A stretch of 62,395 nucleotides of DNA, taken from positions 1 to 62,395 of the forward strand of contig NZ_JGYG01000016.1 in assembly GCF_000740795.1 (NCBI RefSeq), written 5' to 3'. Source of the stretch: Haematobacter massiliensis. GTDB lineage: Bacteria > Pseudomonadota > Alphaproteobacteria > Rhodobacterales > Rhodobacteraceae. Below are positions 17,116 to 27,635 of the stretch, in pieces; position 1 is the stretch's first letter, and each line of letters begins with the position of its first letter. The translations under genes were made by a program, and so were the position numbers. The notes beneath the pieces are model-generated. The model had not been told where the DNA came from and did not search any database. It worked only from the letters and a program-made list of their open reading frames with translations.

Positions 17116-18111
17116 GTGAAGGAAAAGCGACAGTGGTTCCTGCCCGGCCCGATTGAAGAGGAGCCCGACGATCTGCCGCCCTGGCCACGTGCCGAACGCC
17201 GCGAAACTGCGGTCCTCGACGACTGGCGAAAGGCCGAGGCGGGCCACGCCGCACGTCTCGCTCGCGCCGCGGGCCGACTAGGCGCGCTCGACGATCGGTT
17301 GCGACGTGGCCCGGAGGGATGGCGGCACCGGCTTGCCCTGATCGAAGCGGCTGATCTGAGCTGGTTTTCAGGCGACCGGATTGGCTCAGATCGGCTAGCG
17401 CTCTGGATCTCCATGCGCTTGTCCGGTGTGCAAGACGACACGGCGGCGCTCGCGCGTGTCGGTTGGGCAGTGCGGCGGCTGACAGGTGGGCCTGGACCCG
17501 AAGCCGACCTATCTGCCTTTCTCGACCGCCGTGACGCCGAGAATATCCCAGCTGAAGCCGAGTCCTTCGCGGATCGCGCGGGCGGTTGGTTAGGCCTGAT
17601 GGCGGATGCCGCTGAACTGCACCCGATCACTCGCGCTTGCTTGGGCTTTCACCTCTGGAGCCTCGCAGGACTCGGGCAGTACGGCGACCGCATGGAAGCG
17701 GCAGTCACCGCAGCGCGGATCGCAGCCAGTGATGGGAAAGGGGCAATCTTTGCGCCTCTGGCCATGGCCGGGGCCGAGGGGCTGCGCTCCGGTGGCCTAC
17801 CGGCTGACCGTCTTGCGCGCTGGCTCCATGGGATGGAGACGGCATGTCTGACAGCGATGCGGCACCTTGATGATATCGAGGCGTGGGCGGCGCGGGCGGA
17901 GGCCGAGATTGCGCGACTTTCGGGCAAGACGCCCCCGTCCTTGCGCGCCGTGTTGACCGAATGGCCACTCGTTTCCGCTCCGATGGCCGAGACCCTGACC
18001 GGCGCCAGTCGCGCGGCCGTCCAGCGAAATCTTGCGTGGATGGAGGCGCGGACTCTGATCCGCGAGGTGACCGGACAGGGGCGGTATCGGATGTGGCGGA
18101 TATTGTCATGA
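17116..18111 (+). CDS. DUF1612 / RHE_PE00001-like helix-turn-helix protein
   Basis: I recognise a DUF1612-type protein with a C-terminal helix-turn-helix, annotated in rhizobial plasmids as the RHE_PE00001 family; the role is unknown. The 331 residues include HRLALIEAADLSWFSGDRI and WISMRLSGVQDDTAALARVGWAVRRL in the N-terminal half, and APMAETLTGASRAAVQRNLAWMEARTLIREVTGQGRYRMW as a C-terminal winged-helix. The start chosen is GTG 17116 with an upstream purine-rich stretch. It belongs to the DUF1403-scpB plasmid module, now separated from it by the tni genes. Confidence 0.8.
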   Translation: MKEKRQWFLPGPIEEEPDDLPPWPRAERRETAVLDDWRKAEAGHAARLARAAGRLGALDDRLRRGPEGWRHRLALIEAADLSWFSGDRIGSDRLALWISMRLSGVQDDTAALARVGWAVRRLTGGPGPEADLSAFLDRRDAENIPAEAESFADRAGGWLGLMADAAELHPITRACLGFHLWSLAGLGQYGDRMEAAVTAARIAASDGKGAIFAPLAMAGAEGLRSGGLPADRLARWLHGMETACLTAMRHLDDIEAWAARAEAEIARLSGKTPPSLRAVLTEWPLVSAPMAETLTGASRAAVQRNLAWMEARTLIREVTGQGRYRMWRILS

Positions 18112-18480
18112 AAGAAGGACGGAGATTGTATTGGTGTCCTGACTGAATGGGATCAGCGCCCGACGATTTGCAAACCGTCCTGAGCGAATGGATGGTGCCC
18201 CAGATGATCGTCCATCCAACGGAAACTACCAGCACATCTTGCGCGGAACGAACACATCGGGCCAACTCGAGGCATCACGGAGTATCGGGACATACTGGGA
18301 GGACTGGCAACAAGAAAAGGCCTGATCATCTGAAATCCCAGCCTCCCCTCGTGGGCCACCGCCGTCGGACTGAATACCTTCCAAAGAGATCGAACCGGAG
18401 CGCCACGACCCTACTACATCAAGTTTTGCCATAGTTGGTTCGAGAAGCGCGGGAAGCCTGATGGCGCAAGGTGATAGGGT
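18112..18480. other. Gap without a recognisable gene
   Basis: No intact gene seen. One plus-strand frame near 18245-18470 reads protein-like pieces (PTRGITEYRDILGGLATRKG, then after a stop PRPYYIKFCHSWFEKRGKP), which may be remains of a lost gene that I cannot name. No clear terminator for cbtA or the DUF1612 gene is visible. Confidence 0.3.
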
Positions 18481-19215
18481 CTAGTCAAGCATTTTGCGAT
18501 ACGTTGGCAATTTCCTTCCTAGCGGGCCTGCAAGAAGCCGTTCGAGCAAGGCACCCAGAACGAGCCAACCCAAGAAATTCACACCCAAGACCCGAGCGAC
18601 ATAAAGTCCGGCAAGGTCGGGCGGGATCATTGGTGCGGCAACAGGCACGGTTGGAGCATCCACAACGTGGGGCAAAGAGATGACGGCGAGTGCGACTCCA
18701 CGCGCCGCCCAGTTCTCAAACCGGAGGGTGAGTGCCAATCCGGCAGCTGTGGCAACGAGTGTCAAAATCCACCACAACTGGCGCGAACTGAGATTTGCTG
18801 CAGGCATTCCCGGAAGCTCTGGCGGCAAGCCGAGCGCGGGGGCGAGAAATGCCACGGCAAATCCGGATACGGCAATCCCGACTGCCGAGAAGGGCCGGAC
18901 GTTCGTTGACATCTGCGCAGCAGACATTGAAGCGCCAGCCAGGAGCCCGAACCCACACCACGTCAGCGTCAGAAAAATGACGGTCAGACCAGCTCGGGAC
19001 AGATGGGTTCCCTCAATTTGCATGTCATCGGGTTGGATCGTTGTCGACATGCCAGGCTGATCTTCGGTTTGGACCAGCGGCAGAGCCAACTCTCCGGTTT
19101 CATAGCGTTCGGCTTCGATGATCAGAGGCTGGATCAGCCACAGCTGGAGCAGAGCGACTACGACGCCGGCCAAGGCACCCGCAATCAGCCCGCCAGAAAG
19201 CAGGGTCTTGGACAT
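18481..19215 (-). CDS. cbtA: Cobalt transporter subunit CbtA
   Basis: Predicted cobalt uptake membrane protein, B12-regulated in many proteobacteria. It has 244 residues and about five to six hydrophobic segments (GGLIAGALAGVVVALLQLWLI, LTVIFLTLTWCGFGLLAGAS, VGIAVSGFAVAFLAPALGLP and two more) and the family phrase LPPELPGMPAANLSSRQLWW. ATG 19215 is preceded by GGAGG; the longer frame to 19425 overlaps cbtB out of frame. It is second in a cbtB-cbtA operon behind a cobalamin riboswitch. Confidence 0.92.
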   Translation of the reverse strand: MSKTLLSGGLIAGALAGVVVALLQLWLIQPLIIEAERYETGELALPLVQTEDQPGMSTTIQPDDMQIEGTHLSRAGLTVIFLTLTWCGFGLLAGASMSAAQMSTNVRPFSAVGIAVSGFAVAFLAPALGLPPELPGMPAANLSSRQLWWILTLVATAAGLALTLRFENWAARGVALAVISLPHVVDAPTVPVAAPMIPPDLAGLYVARVLGVNFLGWLVLGALLERLLAGPLGRKLPTYRKMLD

Positions 19216-19232
19216 GACATGACCTCCAGCCG

Positions 19233-19403
19233 TCAGTGACAGGGAAATCCGGTCGCGTGCCGGGTGTCGTGAGTCGCTGCGTGCAGCGCATCGGGCTGGG
19301 AGAACCCTGCGAAAAATAGCAAAGCTGCCCCGAACACGGCGCTTAGGAGAACCGGCCGAAGGGAAGCATTCGAAGGCGAAACGGCAAGAGTCGATGTGGT
19401 CAT
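19233..19403 (-). CDS. cbtB: Cobalt transporter subunit CbtB
   Basis: A 56-residue partner of CbtA. A single membrane segment (VLLSAVFGAALLFFAGFSQ, residues about 18-36) is followed by a His-rich tail, HAATHDTRHATGFPCH, the metal-binding signature of CbtB. It begins at ATG 19403 and ends 17 bases before cbtA. It was found by translating the frame shifted from the cbtA extension. Regulation is by the riboswitch directly upstream. Confidence 0.93.
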   Translation of the reverse strand: MTTSTLAVSPSNASLRPVLLSAVFGAALLFFAGFSQPDALHAATHDTRHATGFPCH

Positions 19404-19449
19404 GCAACAGGTCTCCGCCCGTCACACCCGACGGGAATGGGTTTCATCG

Positions 19450-19660
19450 AAGTCTGGCCGGTCTCCTGGCTCGCGGATCAGCACGGCCCTTCGCCTTCCC
19501 GGGCAGTCGCCCAGTGGCTTGATGAAGGGCCGCTACCGCATACAGTCGCGGGGGCGGCTGAGGCTTCGGGCGCCGCAACTGGGTCCGCCCTTCCCCATTC
19601 CCGATTGAGTTCCAGGGCTCTGCACCCCTTGAACACCAAACGCTGATAGGCTCGCGCCGA
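19450..19660 (-). promoter_or_regulatory. Cobalamin riboswitch controlling cbtBA
   Basis: On the minus strand this leader carries the conserved AdoCbl-aptamer parts in order: GGTG...AAC...GGGAA, then GCCACTG, CCCGGGAAGGCGAAGGG, and the B12 box GCGAGCCAGGAGACCGGCC (19455-19474 region). It ends about 50 bases before the cbtB start. It predicts repression of cobalt uptake when B12 is sufficient. Confidence 0.92.
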
Positions 19661-19680
19661 TCCTGTCCGAAGTCAACTGA

Positions 19681-20142
19681 CTACCGGATGGGCGAAAGCT
19701 GCATCGGTCCGCCCTTGGAGCCGTGCTGCCCCGTCCCATTAAGTCCATGCTCCACTCCTTGTCCGAGATCCGCAAGGATCGGACAGTCGGGCCGGTGGTC
19801 GCCGCAGCAGGCGTCCGCCAGGTGGCGCAGCGTGTCGATCATGGCCTGCATCTCGCGCACTTTGCGTTCGAGGCCGTCGATCTGCTCCGTCGCCAGACGC
19901 TTCACGTCCGCGCTCTGGCGGGTGCGGTCGCGCCAAAGAGCGAGCAGTTCCTCGATCTTCTCGACGGGAAAGCCCAGGTCGCGGGACCGGCGGATGAAGC
20001 GCAGCATCTGCACTTCGGTTGGAGCGTAGACCCGATAGCCCGACTCGGTCCGTCCTGCTGCCGGGATCAGGCCAATGGATTCGTAGTAGCGGATCATCTT
20101 GGCGGACACGCCCGAGGCCTTTGCGGCTTCACCGATGTTCAT
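19681..20142 (-). CDS. cueR: Cu(I)-responsive MerR-family regulator CueR
   Basis: Copper-sensing activator of 153 residues. The N-terminal MerR winged helix (MNIGEAAKASGVSAKMIRYYE, then SGYRVY) is followed by a long dimerisation helix and the metal loop ACCGDHRPDCPILADL; Cys112 and Cys120 sit exactly where CueR binds Cu(I). It lies 12 bases behind copA and is co-transcribed with it, so it is likely autoregulated through the copA promoter at 22666-22696. It is the best candidate to bind the three CTTCCCA-type dyads in this island. Confidence 0.94.
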   Translation of the reverse strand: MNIGEAAKASGVSAKMIRYYESIGLIPAAGRTESGYRVYAPTEVQMLRFIRRSRDLGFPVEKIEELLALWRDRTRQSADVKRLATEQIDGLERKVREMQAMIDTLRHLADACCGDHRPDCPILADLGQGVEHGLNGTGQHGSKGGPMQLSPIR

Positions 20143-20154
20143 GACAGGTCTCCC

Positions 20155-22632
<2,478 letters not shown>

Positions 22633-22665
22633 TGCGGGACTCCTTTCAAGGTGCTTCCGCAAACG

Positions 22666-22696
22666 GAGATAGGGCTTCCCATCATGGGAAGGTCAA
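22666..22696 (-). promoter_or_regulatory. CueR-type promoter of copA-cueR
   Basis: Read leftwards: TTGACC, a 19-base spacer, TATCTC. The spacer holds the dyad CTTCCCA-TGA-TGGGAAG. The overlong 19-bp spacing is diagnostic of MerR-family activation. Confidence 0.9.
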
Positions 22697-22733
22697 GGGG
22701 TAACTTCAATTTTCACCTCACGGCTTTGTGGGG

Positions 22734-22764
22734 TTGACCTTACAACCGTGGGAAGCCCTATCTG
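22734..22764 (+). promoter_or_regulatory. CueR-type promoter of copZ-DUF305-copB
   Basis: TTGACC, a 19-base spacer and TATCTG, facing right. The right half-site TGGGAAG is perfect and the left is degenerate, so binding may be weaker than at copA. Confidence 0.85.
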
Positions 22765-22799
22765 ATGGCGCATGAGGCAAAACGCTGAAGGAGGCACTC

Positions 22800-22988
22800 A
22801 TGCAGTTCCATATCGAGAACATGACCTGCGGCGGCTGCGTGCGCAGCGTGACCAAGGCCATCCAGTCGGTCGATCCGGCGGCGGAGGTCAGCGCGGACCC
22901 CGGAACCCACAAGGTCGACGTCAAGTCTGTGGCCCCCCGTGAGCGGCTGACAGCGGCGCTGACCGAGGTCGGCTACGCGCCCGCCTGA
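22800..22988 (+). CDS. copZ: Heavy-metal-associated copper chaperone (CopZ-like)
   Basis: A 62-residue cytoplasmic HMA-domain protein with the metal site MTCGGC at residues about 8-13, near the start as usual. It likely hands Cu(I) to CopA or CopB. The ATG at 22800 follows AAGGAGG. It is the first gene behind the CueR-type promoter at 22734-22764 and divergent from copA. Confidence 0.93.
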   Translation: MQFHIENMTCGGCVRSVTKAIQSVDPAAEVSADPGTHKVDVKSVAPRERLTAALTEVGYAPA

Positions 22989-23025
22989 AGCACAGACTTT
23001 CCACAACAGAGAAAAGGAAACGACC

Positions 23026-23451
23026 ATGAAGAAGATCGCAATCGGTGCTGTTCTCGCCGCGATGGTGGCAGGCGGAACTTACGTGTATGCCCAGTCGGAC
23101 GGCATGGCGGGGATGGACCACTCGGGCATGAACATGGGGGGCGATGGCATGGCGATGATGAGCCATGCCACGCTGATCCCGCCGGAACTGGCCAATGATC
23201 CGGCAACCGTGGCCTATGCGGCCGCGATGGACAAGATGATGGCGGACATGATGGTGCCCTATACGGGTGACGTGGATGTCGATTTCGCCGCGGGCATGAT
23301 CCCGCACCACCAAGCGGCCATCGATATGGCGAAGATCCAGCTTGAATTTGGCACGGATCCCGGGATGCGCGAACTGGCCGAGGCGATCATCGCTGCGCAG
23401 GAATCCGAGATCGCCACGCTCAAGGCGTTTCTCGCCTCCAAGGGCATGTAA
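23026..23451 (+). CDS. DUF305 (CopM-like) periplasmic copper-binding protein
   Basis: Exported protein of 141 residues with signal peptide MKKIAIGAVLAAMVAGGTYVYA. A Met/His-rich stretch follows (MAGMDHSGMNMGG then MAMMSH) and then the DUF305 four-helix domain, with the conserved DFAAGMIPHHQAAIDMAK (HHxxA) motif. Family members such as CopM bind Cu(I) outside the cytoplasm. It sits between copZ and copB and shares their promoter. Confidence 0.9.
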   Translation: MKKIAIGAVLAAMVAGGTYVYAQSDGMAGMDHSGMNMGGDGMAMMSHATLIPPELANDPATVAYAAAMDKMMADMMVPYTGDVDVDFAAGMIPHHQAAIDMAKIQLEFGTDPGMRELAEAIIAAQESEIATLKAFLASKGM

Positions 23452-23531
23452 GCCCGGGATGATGACCTTGGGCGGCGCGGTCGGGATTGGCCGCGCCCCC
23501 TGCAAATCCGGGACGCAGGGAGTTCGGTTCC

Positions 23532-25664
23532 ATGACCAACAACGCGCAGAAACCGGACACCCCGCCGCCGATGGCCGGAATGGACCATGCCGCAATGGGG
23601 CATGGTGCAAAGTCCTCAATTGATCACGCTGCGATGGGCCTTGGCGCGAAATCCGTCGATCATGCTGCGATGGGGCATGCGCCGCAGGGCGGTGGTGCCG
23701 ACGCAGGCCACGGCGACATGGTGGCCGATTTCCGCCGCCGGTTCTGGGTCTGCCTCGTCCTTACCATCCCGGTCCTGGTCCTGTCGCCAATGGTGCGCGA
23801 TTTCCTTGGGCAAGGGATGGCCCCGCTGTTCGCCGCCGAGGAATGGGTGGCCCTGGCCCTGTCCTCGATCATTTATTTCTGGGGCGGCTGGCCCTTCCTG
23901 ACCGGCGCGCTTCCCGAAGTTCGCAGCGGCCGTCCGGGGATGATGACGCTGGTCGCGCTGGCGATTTCCACCGCCTATTTTTACTCCGCCGCCGTCACCC
24001 TTGGCCTTCCGGGGGGCGAACCGTTCTACTGGGAACTCGCCACGCTGGTGACCATCATGTTGCTGGGTCACTGGCTGGAAATGCGCTCGGTCCTCGGCGC
24101 CTCGCGGGCGCTGGAGGAACTGGTGCGCCTCCTGCCCGATACGGCGCTACGCGTCAAAGCGGATGGCGGGACGGAAGAGGTGCCCGTTGCGGCTCTGGTC
24201 GCAGGCGACCGCGTAGTGATCCGCCCCGGCGCAAAGGTGCCGGTCGATGGCACGATCACCGAAGGAACCTCTTCGTTCAACGAGGCCATGCTGACCGGCG
24301 AGTCGAAGCCGGTCAACCGGACCACGGGCGAGACAGTGATCGGCGGGGCGGTCAACGGCGAGGGTGCGGTCACCATCGAGGTGAAGGCGACGGGCGAGGC
24401 CACATATCTGTCGCAGGTCATCGCCATGGTGAAGGCCGCGCAGAACAGCCGGTCGCGGACTCAAGACCTTGCCACACGCGCGGCGACAGTCTTGACCTGG
24501 GTCGCAATCACCGTGGGCCTCGGGTCGTTCGCGTATTGGGTTTGGGCAGGCGAAAGCGTCACCTTCGCGCTGGAGCGGATGGTAACGGTGATGGTCATCG
24601 CCTGCCCCCATGCGCTTGGCCTTGCGGTGCCCTTGGTCGTGGCAGTGTCAACCTCGCTCGCGGCCAAGAACGGCCTGCTAATCCGCGACCGTGCCGCCTT
24701 CGAGCGGGCACGAGACCTGAACGCAGTCGTCTTTGACAAGACGGGAACGCTGACCGAGGGAAGGTTCGGCGTCAGCGATATCGTCATGCTTGAGGGTGGC
24801 GACGAGGCTGCGGCGCTGCGCATGGCAGCCTCGGTCGAAAGCCAGTCGCAGCATCCGATTGCGCAGGGGATCGTGGCGGCTGCAACGGGCAAGGGAATCG
24901 CCTTCCCGGCACCGGAGGGGTTGCAGAGCATCACCGGCGCGGGCGTGACCGCGAGGGTGGACGGGCAGGAGGTGGCCATCGTCAGCCCCGGCCACCTGCG
25001 CCGACAGAACACGCCCGTCACTGATCCGCGCCTTGCGGCATTGGAAGAGGCAGGCAAGACGGTGGTCGTTCTGGTCAAGGACGGCAAGCCGCATGCGCTT
25101 TTCGCGCTGGCGGACATCGTTCGGGCGGAATCGCGCGACGTGGTTGCCCGGCTCAGGGCCCGCGGTGTGCAGTCGATCATGATGACGGGCGATGCCGAGG
25201 GTGTTGCAAAGTCGGTCGCAAAGGAGCTGGGCCTCGACGAATACTTCGCCCAGGTGCTGCCGGACCAGAAGGCGGCCAAGGTGCGGGAACTGCGGGCGCG
25301 CGGGTTGAAGGTCGCGATGGTCGGCGACGGGGTCAACGACGCCCCGGCGCTGGTCGAGGCTGATCTCGGCATCGCCATCGGCGCAGGCACGGATGTGGCG
25401 GTGGAATCGGCCGACGTCGTGCTCGTCCGCTCCGACCCGCGCGATGTCGAGGCAATCCTCGGCCTGTCGCGCGCAACCTATTCCAAAATGGTGCAGAACC
25501 TGATCTGGGCCACGGGATACAACGCCTTTGCCATCCCGATGGCGGCGGGGATCACCTTCGGGACCGGGTTCATGATGACCCCGGCAGTCGGGGCGGTGTT
25601 CATGTCGGCCTCGACCATCATCGTCGCGATCAACGCCCAGCTTTTGCGGCGCTACCAGGGCTGA
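23532..25664 (+). CDS. copB: Copper P1B-type ATPase with CPH motif (CopB type)
   Basis: Second copper pump, 710 residues from ATG 23532. It lacks HMA domains; instead the cytoplasmic N-terminus carries three His/Met repeats (MAGMDHAAMGHG, SSIDHAAMGLG, SVDHAAMGHAP). The transport motif is VIACPHALGLAVP (CPH instead of CPC), which defines the CopB subgroup. [17 protein letters not shown] and GDGVNDAPALVEADLGIA are intact. It complements CopA, probably with different ion preference or higher turnover. It ends six bases before the convergent gene at 25670. Confidence 0.95.
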   Translation: MTNNAQKPDTPPPMAGMDHAAMGHGAKSSIDHAAMGLGAKSVDHAAMGHAPQGGGADAGHGDMVADFRRRFWVCLVLTIPVLVLSPMVRDFLGQGMAPLFAAEEWVALALSSIIYFWGGWPFLTGALPEVRSGRPGMMTLVALAISTAYFYSAAVTLGLPGGEPFYWELATLVTIMLLGHWLEMRSVLGASRALEELVRLLPDTALRVKADGGTEEVPVAALVAGDRVVIRPGAKVPVDGTITEGTSSFNEAMLTGESKPVNRTTGETVIGGAVNGEGAVTIEVKATGEATYLSQVIAMVKAAQNSRSRTQDLATRAATVLTWVAITVGLGSFAYWVWAGESVTFALERMVTVMVIACPHALGLAVPLVVAVSTSLAAKNGLLIRDRAAFERARDLNAVVFDKTGTLTEGRFGVSDIVMLEGGDEAAALRMAASVESQSQHPIAQGIVAAATGKGIAFPAPEGLQSITGAGVTARVDGQEVAIVSPGHLRRQNTPVTDPRLAALEEAGKTVVVLVKDGKPHALFALADIVRAESRDVVARLRARGVQSIMMTGDAEGVAKSVAKELGLDEYFAQVLPDQKAAKVRELRARGLKVAMVGDGVNDAPALVEADLGIAIGAGTDVAVESADVVLVRSDPRDVEAILGLSRATYSKMVQNLIWATGYNAFAIPMAAGITFGTGFMMTPAVGAVFMSASTIIVAINAQLLRRYQG

Positions 25665-25669
25665 CGCGC

Positions 25670-26257
25670 TTATCCCATACCATGCAGCCCATGCAGGCTG
25701 CCGGTCATCAGAACTGGAAGCAGGACCGGCGCGGCGACGACAAGGACCAGCAGACGCTCCCGCCATCGCGCCAGCCGCCAACACAGGAAGGCGGCCAGCG
25801 TCACGACCAAGGCGACCTCGAACAACCCGAAAACATTGCCGTAGAACCGCGCGTCCCAATAGCTGACCGGACTGCGGAACACCCAGTCCGAGACGGGCCA
25901 GAATTGGCGGCGGGCGTCATCGTGATGGGTCAGGAAATCCGCAAGGGCATGCAGGAGACCGGCACCCGCAAAGGCGCGCAGGATGATCTGTCTGCGCCAG
26001 ACAGCCAACCCGAGCAGCCCTCCCCAGAAAAAGAAGCTGTGGTCAATCGCAAAGACCGACTGCCAGGTCTCTGAGAAGAAAAGCGTGCTGAAGACCTCAT
26101 GTTCTGGCACGCCAACAACCCGGGTCGCCCAGAGCACCATCGCAAACATCGGCAGGTCCGGGGCTAGCCCTCCTGCGAGCGCTGCGATCAAGGTTGCCGG
26201 TGCTAGTGGCCGCGTGCAGACGGCAGCCCCGATCAGCATGTGCGACGGCGTGTTCAT
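25670..26257 (-). CDS. Inner-membrane YdjM-like putative metal-dependent hydrolase
   Basis: Polytopic membrane protein of 195 residues with about five hydrophobic segments. N-terminal NTPSHMLIGAAV, then APDLPMFAM, FAIDHSFFFWGG and LLHALADFLTHHDDARRQFWP resemble the LexA-binding, membrane-associated hydrolase family (YdjM/DUF457); the scattered His and Asp could bind metal. The precise role is unknown. It is the last gene of the leftward leader-ldt-dsbA operon (27929-25670), four bases behind dsbA. Confidence 0.7.
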   Translation of the reverse strand: MNTPSHMLIGAAVCTRPLAPATLIAALAGGLAPDLPMFAMVLWATRVVGVPEHEVFSTLFFSETWQSVFAIDHSFFFWGGLLGLAVWRRQIILRAFAGAGLLHALADFLTHHDDARRQFWPVSDWVFRSPVSYWDARFYGNVFGLFEVALVVTLAAFLCWRLARWRERLLVLVVAAPVLLPVLMTGSLHGLHGMG

Positions 26258-26261
26258 GACC

Positions 26262-27029
26262 TCAGCAGACCGGGTCCGGCATGGATGCTTCGTCCTCTGC
26301 AATCCGGCGCAGCAGCGCATAGGGGATCGCGCCGTTCAGGACGGTCCGTCCCACCACCAAGCCCGGAGTGCCGACAAACCCGAATATGTCGGCAAGTGCC
26401 CGCGTCCGGTCGAGGTCTGCCTGCACTTCCGGGGATGTCATGTCGCGGGCCAGCCGGTCGGCGTCGAGACCGACGTCGGCCGCCACGCGCAGGACTGAGG
26501 CCTCCTCGGCCACGAGCGGTGTTCGCATGAAGCGGCGGCGAAGCTCCTGCTGCTTGCCTTGCCGTGCAGCCGCGACCGAAGCGCGCGCGGCAAGCTCGGA
26601 GGGAGGTCCGAAGATGGGGAGTTCATGTTGGACAAGGCGGAAGGAGGCAGGAAATTCGGCCAGCAATGTGTCGAGGTCCCGCTCCAGCGCCCGGCAGTAG
26701 GGGCAGCGGAACTCGCTGAAATAGGCAATCGGCACGACTCCCGGTGTCCCGTCGGTGCCAAAGAGGGCAGGGCAGGGGTCGACACGCACAACTTCAGCAC
26801 GCGCGAGGCGCTGGTCTGCATCTTCTGACGGCGGATCGAGGCCAATGAATGCCGGCGTTGCTCCGGACGTTTGGCCACTCCCTTCATGGCGGCGAAACGG
26901 CGGCAGATCCGCAATGTCGGCATAGCGCGGCCCTCGGCCCGGGAGCCGGTCCCAGGGAAGGGCACGCAGACCATAGATAAGGGCAACGATCCCGCCGAAG
27001 ACAAGAAAGTCGCGGCGTCTCACGTTCAC
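26262..27029 (-). CDS. DsbA-like periplasmic thiol oxidoreductase
   Basis: Thioredoxin-fold protein of 255 residues. The N-terminus VNVRRRDFLVFGGIVALIYGL is a membrane anchor or Tat-like signal. The active site is FRCPYCRALERDLD, followed by the inserted helical domain and the cis-Pro loop GFVGTPGLVVG. The start is GTG 27029, overlapping the stop of the L,D-transpeptidase (GTGTGA context). It likely oxidises or isomerises thiols in the periplasm, where copper causes wrong disulfides. It is one of three DsbA-like proteins in the island. Confidence 0.88.
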   Translation of the reverse strand: MNVRRRDFLVFGGIVALIYGLRALPWDRLPGRGPRYADIADLPPFRRHEGSGQTSGATPAFIGLDPPSEDADQRLARAEVVRVDPCPALFGTDGTPGVVPIAYFSEFRCPYCRALERDLDTLLAEFPASFRLVQHELPIFGPPSELAARASVAAARQGKQQELRRRFMRTPLVAEEASVLRVAADVGLDADRLARDMTSPEVQADLDRTRALADIFGFVGTPGLVVGRTVLNGAIPYALLRRIAEDEASMPDPVC

Positions 27030-27589
27030 ACCACAGTCACCGGTGTTCCAACCGGCACCTGTTCGTAGAGCTGGATCACATGCTCGTTTAGCATCCGGAT
27101 ACAACCGTTCGACACGGACTGGCCGATGGACCACGGCTCGGTCGTGCCATGGATACGGTAGTAGGTATCGCGCCCTTCCCGGTAAAGGTAGAGCGCGCGC
27201 GCCCCAAGGGGGTTGTTCGGCCCGCCTGGGACACCATCGGCGAACTGGGCATAACGGTCAGGATTGCGGCGGATCATGTCGTTCGTCGGACGCCAAGCAG
27301 GCCATTCGGCCTTGCGCTCGATGATCGCGGACCCCCTGAAGGCAAGTCCGGCCTTGCCGACACCGACTCCGTAACGGATCGCACGCTCGGTGTCGAAGAC
27401 ATGGTAGAGAAAGAAGCTTCGCGGGAACACGAGGATCTGTCCGGGCGCGTGCTGCTCGCGGACGCGCACCTCGCGCGGCTGGAACTCGTCGGCCAGCACG
27501 AATGGCTCTGCGGTATGGGCCCGAAGGATGGTGGGCGAGGACAGCGCTGCAAGTGCGGCCCCGCCAATGAGGAAGCGTCGGGAAATCAT
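27026..27589 (-). CDS. L,D-transpeptidase (YkuD), copy 1
   Basis: Exported peptidoglycan crosslinking enzyme of 187 residues. A Tat/Sec signal (MISRRFLIGGAALAALSSPTILRA) is followed by the YkuD domain, with catalytic IHGTTEPWSIG (His148) and SNGCIRM (Cys163). ALYLYREGRDTYYRIHG is typical of the alphaproteobacterial group. It is second gene behind a small CutF-like leader; the leader's last codons pair perfectly with its Shine-Dalgarno (9-bp stem, 27593-27601 with 27627-27635), so translation is probably controlled by the leader. Confidence 0.92.
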   Translation of the reverse strand: MISRRFLIGGAALAALSSPTILRAHTAEPFVLADEFQPREVRVREQHAPGQILVFPRSFFLYHVFDTERAIRYGVGVGKAGLAFRGSAIIERKAEWPAWRPTNDMIRRNPDRYAQFADGVPGGPNNPLGARALYLYREGRDTYYRIHGTTEPWSIGQSVSNGCIRMLNEHVIQLYEQVPVGTPVTVV

Positions 27590-27592
27590 GCT

Positions 27593-27635
27593 GTCTCCTG
27601 AGAGGAACGAGAAGGATCGGGTTCGTTCAGGAGAC
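27593..27635 (-). promoter_or_regulatory. Shine-Dalgarno-sequestering stem between leader and ldt copy 1
   Basis: On the minus strand GTCTCCTGA (last two leader codons plus stop) is the exact complement of TCAGGAGAC, which contains the AGGAG of the transpeptidase. An inner ACGA/TCGT helix can extend it. Three codons earlier the leader reads Pro-Pro-Pro, so a ribosome paused there would cover the left arm and free the ribosome binding site. Confidence 0.7.

Noticed and set aside
18147-18434. 95-residue ORF in the gap before cbtA
   Set aside because: Arg/His/Ser/Thr-rich composition without a domain; no ribosome site.
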